Positions 34,511 through 45,420 are shown, counted from the stretch's first letter. The stretch: DNA of 64,000 nt from Hydnum rufescens UP504 (GCA_014904985.1 MU128963.1:28438-92437); one strand, 5' to 3'. Numbers and translations are program-made. The notes: a model not told the origin generated them from the letters alone.

Positions 34511-34679
34511 TCCATGGCTAGGGGCCCAGGGGCCCCTGGGCTGCTTGACCAGCCCCCTTGATTGAATTGCAGGGGCCCCTGGGGGCCCCCCGGGTCTGAT
34601 ATCTAGTTAGACCATATAAATGCAACCTTTGAAGTATCTAATTAGATACTGATAATTGGCTGACCAGGCTGTCATTGTG

Positions 34680-36330
34680 TATGTTACGGGTGCTCGGGGG
34701 CAGGGCCTTTGAGTTGCTGCGCACGCTCAGTTTTCGCCCTGGGCTTCATCTGTGCTTGCTTTGGGTGGGGTTTCGTAGTGGGAGAAGGGACCTAGAATAA
34801 TGAGCACATTAGTAACAGAAAAAAAAAACACAAGCAGCACCAAAAGAGCAGCAGAAGCTGCTCTTTTGGCGCTGCTGTATGTCCTATAATTGGGGGCTTA
34901 CCCAGTATTACCACACACACCCGCAGGGGGTGTGTGGTATTTCATCCATTGTTGTGGAGGTTGTGGGTGTTCGGGTGCTGGGTTCTTGGATTGGGTTCCG
35001 GGTGGCTGCGCACGTCCGTTTTTCATCTTGGGTTCTTGTGGGGTTTCATGCATCAAGGGGAGACCTAGAATAATAAATAATACATTAGTTTAAAACAAAA
35101 AAACAGAAGCAGCACCCAAAGAGCAGCTACTGCTGCTCTTTGGGCACTGTTGTACATGCTGCAGAGAGAAACTTACCAGCCATTACCACACACCCGCTGC
35201 AGCAGGTGTGTGGTGCCGTATTTAAGTCGTCATGTACGTTATGGGAGCTTGGGGGTGGGGCCTTTGGGTCGCTGTGCGTGCTCGGTTTTCGCCCTGGGCT
35301 TCATCTGTGCTTGCTTTGGGTGGGGTTTCATAGTGGGAGAAGAGACCTAGAATAACGATACATTAGTAACAGAAAAAAAAAACACAAGCAGCACCAAAAG
35401 AGCAGCTTCTGCTGCTCTTTTGGCGCTGCCATACGTCCTGTAATTGAGGACTTACCTAGTATTACCACACACACCCCACAGGGGGTGTGTGGTACCATAT
35501 TTCATCCATCGTCGTGTAGCTTGTGGGTGTTCGGGCGCTGGGTTCTTGGATCGGGTTCCGGGTGGCTACCCATGTCCATTTTTCGTCCTGTGTTCTTGTT
35601 GGGTGGGGTTTCGTGCATCGAGGGGAGACCTAGAATAATAAATAATACATTAGTTTAAAACAAAAAAAAACAGAAGCAGCACCCAAAGAGCAGCTACTGC
35701 TGCTCTTTGGGTGCTATTGTACATGCCACAGGGAGAAACATACCAGCCATTACACACACCTGCCAGAGCGGGTGTGTGGTCCTGCATTTAGTTTGTTGTT
35801 GCGGAGGATCAGGGTCCGGGTGGCTGCACGGGTTTGTATTTGTCTTGAACCTCATCAGTGAGGGTATCGCGCAGTGGAGGTACCTAGAATAATAAGATGT
35901 TAGTAAGAAAAAAAAAAACTGAAGATGACGTCAAAAGAGCAACTAATGTGCTCTTTTGGCATCGTGGTACACCCCGTAAAGAAAAAACTCACCTAATATT
36001 GCCACACACCCGCCAAAGTGGGTGTGTGGCACTGTGTTTGATTCGTCGCATGTTGCGGATAGTTGACCATTGGGGTCTTGAACGGCTGCGTGAACCCCTG
36101 TATTCCCTGGGCCCTGTCAGTACATTCTTCGGGTGGGGTTTCGCGGAGGGAGAATGGACCTAGAATAAGAAGATGTTAATACAAAAAAAAAATTCAAGCA
36201 ATGCCAAAAGAGCAGCTAGTGCTGCTCTTTTGGCATTGTGGTACACCCCATGAGGGAAAAACTCACCTAATAGTGCCACACACCTGCCCCGGGGGGTGTG
36301 TGGCACCATGTTGTGCTTGTTTCAGGCACC
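34680..36330 (-). repeat. Element B minus-oriented array, second part (6 units)
   Basis: It resumes the block split by element A. Intron hairpins at about 34,835-34,873, 35,115-35,150, 35,388-35,428, 35,679-35,714, 35,925-35,962 (degenerate) and 36,200-36,236. The one at 35,679-35,714 is a perfect 16-bp stem GCACCCAAAGAGCAGC with loop TACT. Units at 34,830-35,090 and 35,380-35,650 are closely alike, as are 35,100-35,360 and 35,660-35,890, suggesting duplication of a two-unit module. Confidence 0.75.
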
Positions 36331-36354
36331 TTTGACGAGTAGATCTGAAGATGC

Positions 36355-36705
36355 TACTGAATGCCAGGAGTTTCCAGGCTCGAATGAGTGCCCAATTAGG
36401 GGCAGTACAAAGCTCATATGGATAGATAGTAAATACCTAGATAGAAAATAAAGACTATATTTCATGGGCAACGAAACTAATGGGATGATCAAGCCAATTT
36501 TCAATTTCTTGCACCTTCAATTTCCTATTTAGGAAATTGAAGGTGCAAGAAATTGAAAATTGGCTTGATCATCCCATTAGTTTCGTTGCCCATGAAATAT
36601 AGTCTTTATTTTCTATCTAGGTATTTACTATCTATCCATATGAGCTTTGTACTGCCCCTAATTGGGCACTCATTCGAGCCCGGAAACTCCCGGTGTTCAG
36701 TGTTT
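36355..36705. repeat. Central palindrome of element B
   Basis: Arms of about 170 bp pair around 36,528.5 (CCTATTTAGG), with TTGCACCTTCAATTTCCT facing its complement. Each arm has AAAGACTATATTTCATGGG, the equivalent of the TATA-like motif in element A's core. A few mismatches near the outer edge. Confidence 0.8.
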
Positions 36706-38850
36706 GTTTTGATGCTTACCTAATCCACCTCGTTCATATATAGGATGTGTGACCAACAGGATCTCGCGAGACTGGAACAGGACCACACACTCACCACTGT
36801 GAGTACACAAGTGAGTATGGTTGCCACAGTCAGGTTTTGGTCAGGTTTTGCCCAATTTGGGCAAAACCTAAACCTGACCAGGTTCCAAAATCACCCATGA
36901 GGGCAAAACCTGAACCTGACCTGAGGTTTGGTCTCATTCAGGTCAGGTTCAGGTTTAAACCTGGTTTAAACCTGAAACCTGCCAACATTTTCAGGGGGTA
37001 CTACAGAATATCTACACCCTCTGCTCAAGTCTCTGCCTCTGCCACTCCCTTTACATCCTGCTTTAGATCCACATCTCCTTCCTAGCCCCCTTTCACTTCA
37101 ATTTACTGCTCACACATCTTCTGGAGATGGTATTTAGTCACTACATTCTGTCATGTGACTTGTGACCTGCACCAATTACCTCATTTGATGGCCAAGTCAT
37201 GTGACTTCTGACTCCAGAACTATAGTCACATGTGTAAATTGCCAGATTTGGTGGCAGAATAGTGGTCAATTTACATGGAATGGAACCTACACCCTACCTT
37301 TCAGGTTCAGGTTTGAACCTGGTTTCAGACTGGTTTTTGGATTCAGGGCAAGGGCAAAACCTGAACCTGACCTGAAGAAAATGAAATGAAACCTGACCCC
37401 AATGGAACCTGACCTGGGTCAGGTTCAGGTTTAAACTCAGGTTCCACAGGTTTAAACCTGAACTGCAGCATCCATACAAGTGAGTCCCCCCCCCTGCTAG
37501 ATACACCTATGTAAAAAGGGCAGCAAAAAGCTGCCCTCTTTACACTTTTCTAACACTCTCACTAACATACCATACTGCCCCACTCTAGGTCTAAGGCCCT
37601 CACCCCTGACCTGAGTGATGACAATACAAAACCCGGGGGCCACCTGGAAATTAACAAGGGCTGAAATCTACGCAAGACCATACATGCGCAGCCCCCAAAC
37701 CCACGCGACAACAGGCAGAATACGGTACCACACACCCACTGCGGCGGGTGTGTGGTACTATCTGGTGAGTTTCTCCTCCCAACCTGTACAATGGCACCAA
37801 AAGAGCAGCACCAGCTGCTCTTTTGGTGCTACCTTTCTTTTATTTTTTTTACTAACATGTTATTTATTATTGTAGGTCCCTCCTTGCGCAAAACCCCAGG
37901 ACGAACTATGGACGTGTGCAGCCACTCAAGACCCGATCACAGCCCGCCCTCAACTATATGCAACGACAAGTGAAATACAGTACCACACACCCGCCGGAGT
38001 GGGTGTGTGGTACCATCTAGTGAGTTTCTCCTTGCAGCGGCACCAAAAGAGCAGCACCAGCTGCTCTTTTGGTGCTGCTTCTCTTTGATTTTACTAACAT
38101 AACATATGAGTTGTTATTCTAGGCCCCCCCCTGCACCAAAATCCATCTGACAAGAGTACGGATGAAGCCCCCCCTGTAGTACCTACATGCGCAGCTGTCA
38201 AAAATCCCGAGGGTCCAGCCCTACGCGATGTTACCACACCCGCAGCAGCGGGTGTGGTAATCTGCAGTGAGTCATCAATTAGTCTCAGTCCACCAGCACC
38301 AAAAGAGCAGCAAAGGCTGCTCTTTTGGTGCTGGCTCTTCTTTCTTTCTAACTAACGCATTATTTATTACTCTAGATTACCTCTACCAGTGCAGAAATTG
38401 ATCCAACAAAGACACGAAGGTCGCCCCAACTGTAATACAGATGTGCACGGCCGACGAACATCATGTCTAAGGGTCCGGCCCCCAAACCAGCAATGTACCC
38501 AACGATCGATAAGGTGAGTCATTATCCCAACACACCCAGTGGCGCAAAAGGAGCAGCACTAGCTGCTCCTTTTGAGCATCTTCAGATTTTTAACTAACAC
38601 CTTACTTATTATTCAAGGTCAGGACATCCTGCCCGAACAAAACCCGTACCTGCGCAATGAAACCCCATACCCACACAATGAAACCCTGTACCCACACAAT
38701 CAAAGCCTGTACCCGCACGATCAAAACCCATACCCGCATGATCAAAACCCGTACCCGCACGATCAACACCCACCTGCATGATTGAAACCTGCACCGCACG
38801 ATACCGGGTGAGGCCTTATGGTTCATGCATAATAGGGTGAGTCAATATGT
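36706..38850 (+). repeat. Element B plus-oriented array (5 units)
   Basis: Intron hairpins at about 37,510-37,546, 37,794-37,829 (perfect, GCACCAAAAGAGCAGC, loop ACCA), 38,043-38,077, 38,294-38,332 and 38,542-38,577. The first donor is disrupted by a MITE. The final exon-like block (38,620-38,800) is a short tandem repeat reading as YPHDQNP-like peptide units, then GGTGAGG and GGTGAGTC donor-like sites. AT-rich sequence follows at 38,880-38,980. Confidence 0.75.
36816..37476. mobile_element. MITE, TATGGTTGC family, copy 2 (661 bp, 8-bp TSD)
   Basis: Starts TATGGTTGCC, ends GCATCCATA, with a perfect TSD CAAGTGAG at 36,808-36,815 and 37,477-37,484. The same AACCTGAACCTGACC-rich interior as copy 1 at 6,376. 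The TSD is itself the 5' splice-site sequence of an array unit (CAAGTGAGTCC), so the insertion split the donor region. Confidence 0.85.
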
Positions 38851-39150
38851 GGCCCCTTTTGAATGCAGCTAATGTTGTATTTTCGGGATTAAATATAAAT
38901 ATTAAATGTAAATATTGAATATTAGATAATATAATAAATAAATCCTAATATGGGAATTCCAAATATAGTAATAATATTTAAATGGGCAGTCAATGAAGTG
39001 GCAATGCAGCCTATTTGGCTGGTACTGCAGTACTGATACATCCTGATATATAGGCCTGGTAAGTTACCATTGTGGTAGTTAGCGGGTTTCATATATTAAT
39101 TAACACTGGTATGATACTGTGTTTGATATATCTATACTACAGCTAGGCCT

Positions 39151-39648
39151 GCATTCAGGGTCATGGGTTGCTTCGTTCGGGGTCACGGGTTGCTTTGTTC
39201 AGGGTCATGGGTTGCTTCGTTCAGGGGTTGCAGGTTGCTTCATTCAGGGTTGCGGGTTGCTTCATTTGGGGTCATGGTTTGCTTCATTCGGAGTTGCATG
39301 TTTTGGGGATGGCGCAGGTAGTGGGCACCTACATTAAATAAAGTACTATCTTAGTAAAAATAAAAAGAAAAGAAAACCAATGCAAAAGGAGCAGCCTATG
39401 CTGCTCCTTTTGCACAGTTGGACATGTAAATATATACTTACTTTAAAGATTACCACACCTGCAGTAGTGGGTGTGTGGCTCTTTATTTCCTCTGCGGCTT
39501 TGTGTGCGCATCCTCAGTCCTTCACCCATTTTCATTCTCATTGCGGTACGTGTTCGTACGCAGGGTTTGGGCTCATGGTTGTGTGGTTCCCGCATTGGGT
39601 GGGGCGTCTTGGCCTAAAATAAAAGATAAGTTAGTTTAGAAAACTCGT
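39151..39648 (-). repeat. Element C array, continuation (1 unit)
   Basis: It starts in the exon-like block interrupted by element B, with several copies of GGGTCATGGGTTGCTTCGTT, a roughly 20-bp direct repeat. One minus-oriented intron-like unit follows (hairpin 39,382-39,415, CAAAAGGAGCAGC type), then an exon-end hairpin at 39,451-39,480 and the acceptor side of the next unit. Element E interrupts that unit inside its intron hairpin. Confidence 0.65.
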
Positions 39649-40685
39649 GCAAAATTCAGTCAACCTTGTAGACTCCTCCAGTCACGGGCTATACAGGCTT
39701 ATTGGGAGGTGCCAACTATTTATCATTATTTATTCATTATTATATGCATACCCTCTGGGTGGTGTTTTGTTCATAATTATTTGTTATTATTATTACATTA
39801 TACTCTACATATCCCCCTCACCCGGGGTCGCGGCAGGGTCACTGTTTTCCATTCCAGGGTCAGGGTGATGTTCTTGGCAGATCGCGTTCGTGGCTCTGTT
39901 CGCAGGTGCGTGATTATTTCTGTGGGAGGGTGGCTGGTTTGGGGTGTTGAGACGATAACCTAGAATAATAAATAAGGTGTTAGTTAAAAGTTAAAATAAT
40001 GCAAAAAGAGCTGCCAGAGCGCTCTTTTTGGGGTTCATTACTTACCTTGTATAAAAACCACACACCCATGATAGCGGGTGTGGGGTTCCTATGGTTTGGT
40101 GTCACTTTGTTTGGCGTCTCGTCATTCGGGATCTCGCTTTGCGGCAGGTTATTGTTCAGGGGCCTGCACCACGGTCTGGCTAGCCTATAATAATAGATCA
40201 TTAGTTAAAAAATTAAAACAGCGCAAAAAGAGCAGCATTGCTGCTCTTTTTGCCATTGGGGGTACACTTACCTATATAAACACACACCCACCGTAGCGGG
40301 TGTGGTCGTCATGTGCCGTGCAGTGCGCGTCGCGCGCGTGAGCCACCTCTGTGTCATGGTGCATTTCGCTGGTGGTGTGTTTGTGCCCCATTTGATTTGG
40401 GGCCGTTTCGCTTGGCGATGGCTCGTTTTGGGCATTTTTGTTTGTGTGTTGCCATTTGGGACCGCGGTCGTCGGGTCTCTATTTTGCGGGTCTCATTTGG
40501 TGCCTGGACCTGGCCATGACTAGAAAAATAAAGTGTCAGTAAAAAATTCAAGCAGCGCAAAAAGAGCAGGCTTGCGCTGCTCCTTTTTGTGCCGTTGTAT
40601 CTACTAGCATAAAAAAGACTCACCTTTTGACCACACCCGCAGGCAGCGGGTGTGGTGCATCTACTTGCCTTTTAGGCAGGTCAGT
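39649..40685 (-). mobile_element. Element E: left end and minus-oriented array
   Basis: The left end is diffuse (TTCAGTCAACC near 39,656), followed by a GGCTTATTGGG block and an AT-rich tract with TTATTATTATTACATTATA. Three minus-oriented units have hairpins near 39,999-40,030, 40,220-40,253 and 40,553-40,593. The exon-end hairpin at 40,634-40,655 is shortened. Confidence 0.55.
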
Positions 40686-40689
40686 GTAT

Positions 40690-41425
40690 GCGTTTGCAGG
40701 GAGACGCAACTCAATGCCGCAGATTCGCGCAGAGCTCCGAAAAGCACTCCAGGAGTCCGCGCGGTGCAAGACCACTATAGAGTAGTCCAGGTATATAGAC
40801 TAGTATATAAGTTACATATAATGGAATATTTTGGCGAAAGGCATTGATAAAGACAGCCATAGTAAGGTCAGAGCCTCAATAGGGCAGGATATTCCCTACA
40901 TTGCAAGCTGAATTGGCCATCTTCCTATAGGCAAAATGGGCGCGAAATGAGATGTTATTGTGGCACAGTATGCCCGTTTCTATCTGGGAGCATTTCAATT
41001 ATATTGGGCGAACATTCCGGTCAATTTTCAATTTCGTCTCCTCAATTCCCCGCCTATTAGCAATTTGAAAGGTGTCAGAAATTTGAAATAGCCGAGTCAA
41101 TCGTGAGTAATAAATGGATCATCCATAGTATATGCGACTAGTGATGACCAACATATTCAAATTTGCCCAATTCTGGCCCACAGAAATGATCAATCCGCTG
41201 TGCAATGGTGGCAGTTAGTGCCTCATGAGAGTCTGCCTTATTATATTGTTCTCTATCATTTTTGGCAAAACAATATGTTATTATCTCACATCTATCACGC
41301 CATCGTCTCCTTATTATTCATCGCGAGTAATCTGCGCTTGCGCGTGCCAGCACTTTGGGCGCCTTTTTGGATTCCGCAATTGCCGCGCATTGAGTTGCCA
41401 CTCTCCGTTGACCGCATACACCAGA
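40690..41425. repeat. Degenerate central palindrome of element E
   Basis: The outer edges match the other cores (GAGACGCAACTCAATGCCG at 40,700 facing CCGCGCATTGAGTTGCC at 41,386). The centre near 41,061 has TTTTCAATTTCGTCTCCTCAA opposing a diverged AATTTGAAAGGTG stretch. Much more decayed than the cores of A and B. Confidence 0.55.
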
Positions 41426-41439
41426 GGCAACCGCCTAGA

Positions 41440-42228
41440 AAGGCAGAGCCAAGATGACCACACCCCCGCCTCTGCACGTTGTGTGGTCAAAGGTGAGTTT
41501 TTTATTTTTATGCTAGTAGATACAATGGGCAAAAAGAGCAGCAAAAGCTGCTCTTTTTTGCACAGGTTTTAAATTTTTTTACTAATGCTTTTATTTACTA
41601 TTCTAGGTCAAGCTGTTGCCACCCGATGAATGCAACCCCGCAGCATGCCATGAAGGAGGCGCGGGAGAAAGCGAATGAAGGGAGGCAGAAATGAGTGAGC
41701 GAGAGATGCGAACAACGACAGATGCCCACAAAGAACCATGACAAAGGCAGGAAAAAGAGCACCACACACGCCACGTGAGGCGGGTGTGTGGCGACAGTAG
41801 AAGGGGGTAGGGGGGGGGGGAGTATGGGGTGAGCGGTTTCGGAACGCGACAGAGAAGAGCGAGCAGGGGCGCGGGGCTGCCTTGGTGACGAGCCGTGGAG
41901 TGTGGAGGGAGCGGAGAGGAGGTGGAGACGGTGGTGGTGAGGGTCGAAGCGTAGCGCGCGAGGCCGCGAGAGCGGCGGGGTGCGAAGTCCATGCAGCCAC
42001 AAACCCAACCTGCGGGCCCGCCAAGACCCCATGAACTTGCTGCACCCCATTCGCACGAACACACCATGTGATGGAATGAAGACATATGCCGGGGGATGCC
42101 CGAAGGGCCCACAGAAGAGACGGGCACGACACCGCTGTGGCAGGTGTGTGCGCGAGCAAAGTAGGAGTGTGAGTAGTGAGAGAATGCGAAAAGAGCAGCA
42201 GTCGCGCGCGCGTGTGTGACGATCGGGG
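41440..42228 (+). repeat. Element E plus-oriented array (2 units, second truncated)
   Basis: Donor AAAGGTGAGT near 41,491, intron hairpin 41,529-41,563, acceptor ATTCTAG near 41,606, then a long exon-like block to about 42,180 with an exon-end hairpin near 41,762-41,790. A truncated hairpin (AAAAGAGCAGCAG) starts at 42,188 and ends at element F. The antisense strand is fully open in three frames for about 170-180 codons; this follows from base composition and is not taken as coding. Confidence 0.55.
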
Positions 42229-43490
42229 CAGATAATGGTACCTAAGTAGGTCCCATCACTATTTCGGCCGAAATGGCCATTTTTATGATTTCACCTCCTC
42301 ACCCAGAATTGGCCGAAATGGCCGAAAATTGGCCGAAACTGGGACTTAGAGAATCTCAGACTTGCAGCAGGTCATACAGGCATACAGGCATACTGGGGAT
42401 AGTTCCATTTATAATTATTTATATTACACATATACCCCCACTGTTTCCTTCAGTGGTCAGTCCTGTTATTGACTTGTTTATTTATTGATTTATTTATTTA
42501 AAAAATTCAATTAATATACTACATACCCGCTTGGGCAGGTATGGCCCTCAAAATTAAAAAAAAAAAAAATAAGTAGCACCACACCACCCTAGCAGGTGTG
42601 GTACTGTCCATACGAATCAAGAGAAAAAAAAGCACTACTTAGTAGCACCACACACCCGCTTGGGCGGGTGTGTGGTACCGTCCCTCAAAATTTAAAAAAG
42701 AAAAAAAAACTAAGTAGCACCACACCCGCTTGGGCGGGTGTGGTACAGGGGGCTGGGCTTGACAATTCATCGTTGGGCGGGTCATTTGGACGAGTCGCGG
42801 GTTGTCATTTCAGGGGCTTCAATTTGGATCCTAAAATAATAGCATACATTAGTAAAAAAAAAAAATTCAAAGTGACGCAAAGGAGCAGCCTGGGCTGCTC
42901 CTCTTGCGTCACGGTATATATATATATATTTTTTAAAATACCTTGTAGTACCACACCCGCTGAAGTGGGTGTGTGGTACTCATCTTGTACCGTGGTCGCT
43001 GCATAGTTTGGGCTCGGTTTTCCATTTTGCGGGTCAGCTCAGATCCTAGAATAATAGAAGCAATTCAAAGTGAGCAAAAGGAGCAGCGCAAGCTGCTCCT
43101 TTTACGTCACCGTACGTGTAGAAAGTTTTAAAAAATACCTATAGTACCACACACCCGCTTTGGCGGGTGTGTGGTACTCATTTTGGCCCGCAGTCGCGCA
43201 CCCCCCACCGTCGGTTTTTCGTACAGGGCTCAGGGGGGCTGGGGGGTTTTCGGGTATGTACTCGTTCAGGGAGGAGCAAGATCTAGAATAAAAAAATTTA
43301 GATTAGTAGGAAGTTAAAAGTGACGCAAAAAGAGCAGCTGTCGCTGCTCTTTTTGCGCCACTGTATCTATGGGGAACGGGACTCACCTTAGATGACCACA
43401 CACCCGCGGCGGCGGGTGTGTGGTCTGGCCCATTTTCCCTCAGTTCGCTGGTCGGGTGTGGCGAGTTGCGTCGCGGTTGCGGTTCGCGGG
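42229..43490 (-). mobile_element. Element F: left end and minus-oriented array (3 units)
   Basis: CAGATAATGGTACCTAAGTA starts the element-like end; its complement occurs at 48,515-48,555. Then come a CGGCCGAAATGGCC-rich region, CATACTGGGGATAGTTCC, and an AT-rich tract (42,400-42,500). Exon-end hairpins follow at 42,520, 42,585, 42,650 and 42,717 without full introns between the first ones. Complete minus units have intron hairpins at about 42,870-42,910, 43,075-43,108 and 43,322-43,362. The array ends abruptly at about 43,490, without a core palindrome. Confidence 0.55.
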
Positions 43491-44765
43491 TATTTTTTAC
43501 CAGCCGCGCAAAAGGAGCCGCGATAGCTGCTCCTTTTGCGCTGCTTCGAATTCTAAATAATATTTTAATATTCTAGGTCTCAAAGCCGCACCAACACCCT
43601 ACGAGCCCCGACCAAAACTGCGCCAAGTGAAAAACCGACGAACACCCCACCAAAGAACCGACTCAAACCAGACACCCGCACGGCGGGTGTCTGGTTCTAT
43701 GTATTCTATACCCTACCGCGCAAAAAGAGCAGCGAAAGCTGCTCTTTTTGCGTTGGTTTAAAATGCCTTTACTAACTACTTTGATGATTCTAGGTTTGGC
43801 CTGGTCCCAGGTGCCCAACGACGGGCCCGACGGGCTAGGGCTCACACACCACCACAGCAACCGAACCACGGCAAACGAAGCCGCGCCAACGAAACACGCC
43901 AGACGAAACCACAGCCCCAACGAAACCACGCGAAACGAAGGGGCGAGAGGTGGCGATGATGCGAACCACACACCCGCTGCGGCGGGTGTGTAGTTCTTAT
44001 AAGATAAGTAGACTTATACATCCCCAATAGTGCAAGAAGAGCAGCAAATGCTGCTCTTCTTGCACTGCTTTTTAATTTTTGAACTAATAGATCCATTCTA
44101 GGTTATCGCTGCAGATGAAGAGCCGTGAACAACCCCCCCGAAACGATAACCCGCCAGCAAAACGACGCCAAAACCCCTATGAACCACACATCCGCTACGG
44201 CGGGTGGTGTGTTCTATAAGGTAAGTAATATTGTATACCCACAATGGCGCGAAAAGAGCAGCATCTGCTGCTCTTTCGGCTGATTTTACTTTTTACTAAC
44301 ACATGATTTATTATTTTAGGTTACAGTATCGCCTGAACCCCAAACAGCAAAACGAAGATCCCTGGACGAACTCCCCCCCGGGAAATGACAATGCCCCCGC
44401 CAAAGGAAAGCCACAAACGCAACCGCCAAAACAACAAGTACCGAACGAAACCCGCGAACGACGACCGACCAAGGAACACCACCAACGAATCCCGCGAACG
44501 GACGACAACGCAAGACCAGAAACCCCAGACGGAACCACACACCCGCTTCGGCGGGTGTGTGGTAATTTTAAGGTAAGTATTTCGTAACATATAGTGGCGC
44601 CGAAGGAGCAGCATACGCTGCTCCTTTGCGTAGCTTTTTCTTTTTTTCTTTTTTACTAACATATTATGTATTATCTGGTTCCAGGTTCTCATCTAAACCC
44701 ACGACCCCCCCCCCCCAAATCTAATCAAGACCCACGACCCCGCCGAAAAAGACCCGCGACCCGCG
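43491..44765 (+). repeat. Plus-oriented array (5 units), probably misplaced copy
   Basis: Intron hairpins near 43,507-43,540, 43,718-43,752, 44,030-44,068, 44,245-44,278 and 44,596-44,632. The exon-end hairpin at 43,666-43,696 (AACCAGACACCCGC/GCGGGTGTCTGGTT) shows a paired base change relative to other units. The first 930 bp are repeated at 45,830-46,760 with many one-base indels. No core palindrome separates this array from the minus array on its left, and it runs into an N gap. Confidence 0.6.
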
Positions 44766-44790
44766 NNNNNNNNNNNNNNNNNNNNNNNNN
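44766..44790. other. Assembly gap (25 N)
   Basis: Run of N inside an array-transposon exon-like block. The sequence on its right is the left arm of a core palindrome, so the join is not collinear with the other family members. Confidence 0.98.
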
Positions 44791-45420
44791 GAAGATGGAG
44801 ATTCAACGCCGGCAATTGCCCATACTCAAGAAGCGCCCAAGCGCTGGCGCTGCAAGACCAGTTACACAAATTTACCAAGCATGTTATGTGAAATATAAAT
44901 ATAATAAAACATTTGTCAGGAAACCGAAGAAACGATGATAATGAGTTAGAGCTCAATAAGGCATGAGATGCTAATTGCAGATGGATTGGGCACTTTACCA
45001 TCAGAATTGGCCCAAATTTAAATATAGTAATGTTTGTATACACTCTCCATGGGGCTTGACTATCTCGGAGTTTCGCATTTTTCAATTTTTCACGCCTTCA
45101 ATCCCTAAATAGGAATTGAAGGTGTGAAAATTGCAAATGCGAAAATCTTCGATATAATAATCGCCATGTAGAGTGCTATATATAGACACTATATATTTAA
45201 TTATGGGCAATTTGATTCTAGAAGTGCCCAATCACTCTGTACATTACGATCTCATGCACTTTTGAGCTTGCTCGATTCCCATCGTCTGATTCGGGTTTTC
45301 CTGAACATTTTTATTATATAGTAATTTATTTATTAATATACATTGCTTGGTCTATTGTGTACTTCTTAGCCGCAGGCTTAGGGCTTCTGAGACGGCAATT
45401 GCGGCGTTGAGGTTTCGCAA
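44791..45420. repeat. Core palindrome next to the gap
   Basis: The left edge has ACGCCGGCAATTGCCCATAC and AAGCGCCCAAGCGCTGGC, the core-arm signature. The centre near 45,108 pairs TTTCACGCCTTCAA with TTGAAGGTGTGAAA. The right arm is diverged and ends near GGCAATTGCGGCGTTGAGGT (45,391). Confidence 0.6.

Larger units (their letters stand above)
30233..34671. mobile_element. Element A: complete divergent intron-array transposon (4,439 bp)
   Basis: It is bounded by a perfect 8-bp target duplication TCATTGTG (30,225-30,232 and 34,672-34,679). The left end is CAGCACAGTCAGCCA and the complement of the right end is CAGCCTGGTCAGCCA; the two ends stay similar for about 75 bp through TTGCATTTATAT and GTCTAACTAGA, then both show GGGGCCCC blocks. 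The internal order is AT-rich tract, six minus units, central palindrome, six plus units, AT-rich tract. The empty site would read like the exon-like block at 35,210-35,260. No transposase ORF, so probably mobilised in trans. TSD length and CAG termini suit hAT- or KDZ-like transposases (inference). Confidence 0.85.
28813..39150. mobile_element. Element B: divergent intron-array transposon (5.9 kb without nested A)
   Basis: Terminal inverted repeats of about 115 bp: the left end CACCACTAGCTGTAGTGC faces the right end, whose complement is CAGGCCTAGCTGTAG. Both continue through GATATATCAAACA, TTAATTAATATAT and a TGATATATCAGG-like block. Flanks are CGTTCAG (28,806-28,812) and CATTCAG (39,151-39,157), a 7-bp duplication differing at one CpG-type transition. 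Inside are minus-oriented units, a central palindrome at about 36,355-36,705, and plus-oriented units. Element A is inserted at 30,233 and a TATGGTTGC MITE at 36,816. It sits within an exon-like block of element C. No transposase gene seen. Confidence 0.7.

Noticed and set aside
41598..42159. Overlapping minus-strand ORFs of 154-183 codons in the element E array
   Set aside because: Three frames are open at once because the sense strand is T-poor; the peptides have no family features and the region contains array hairpins.
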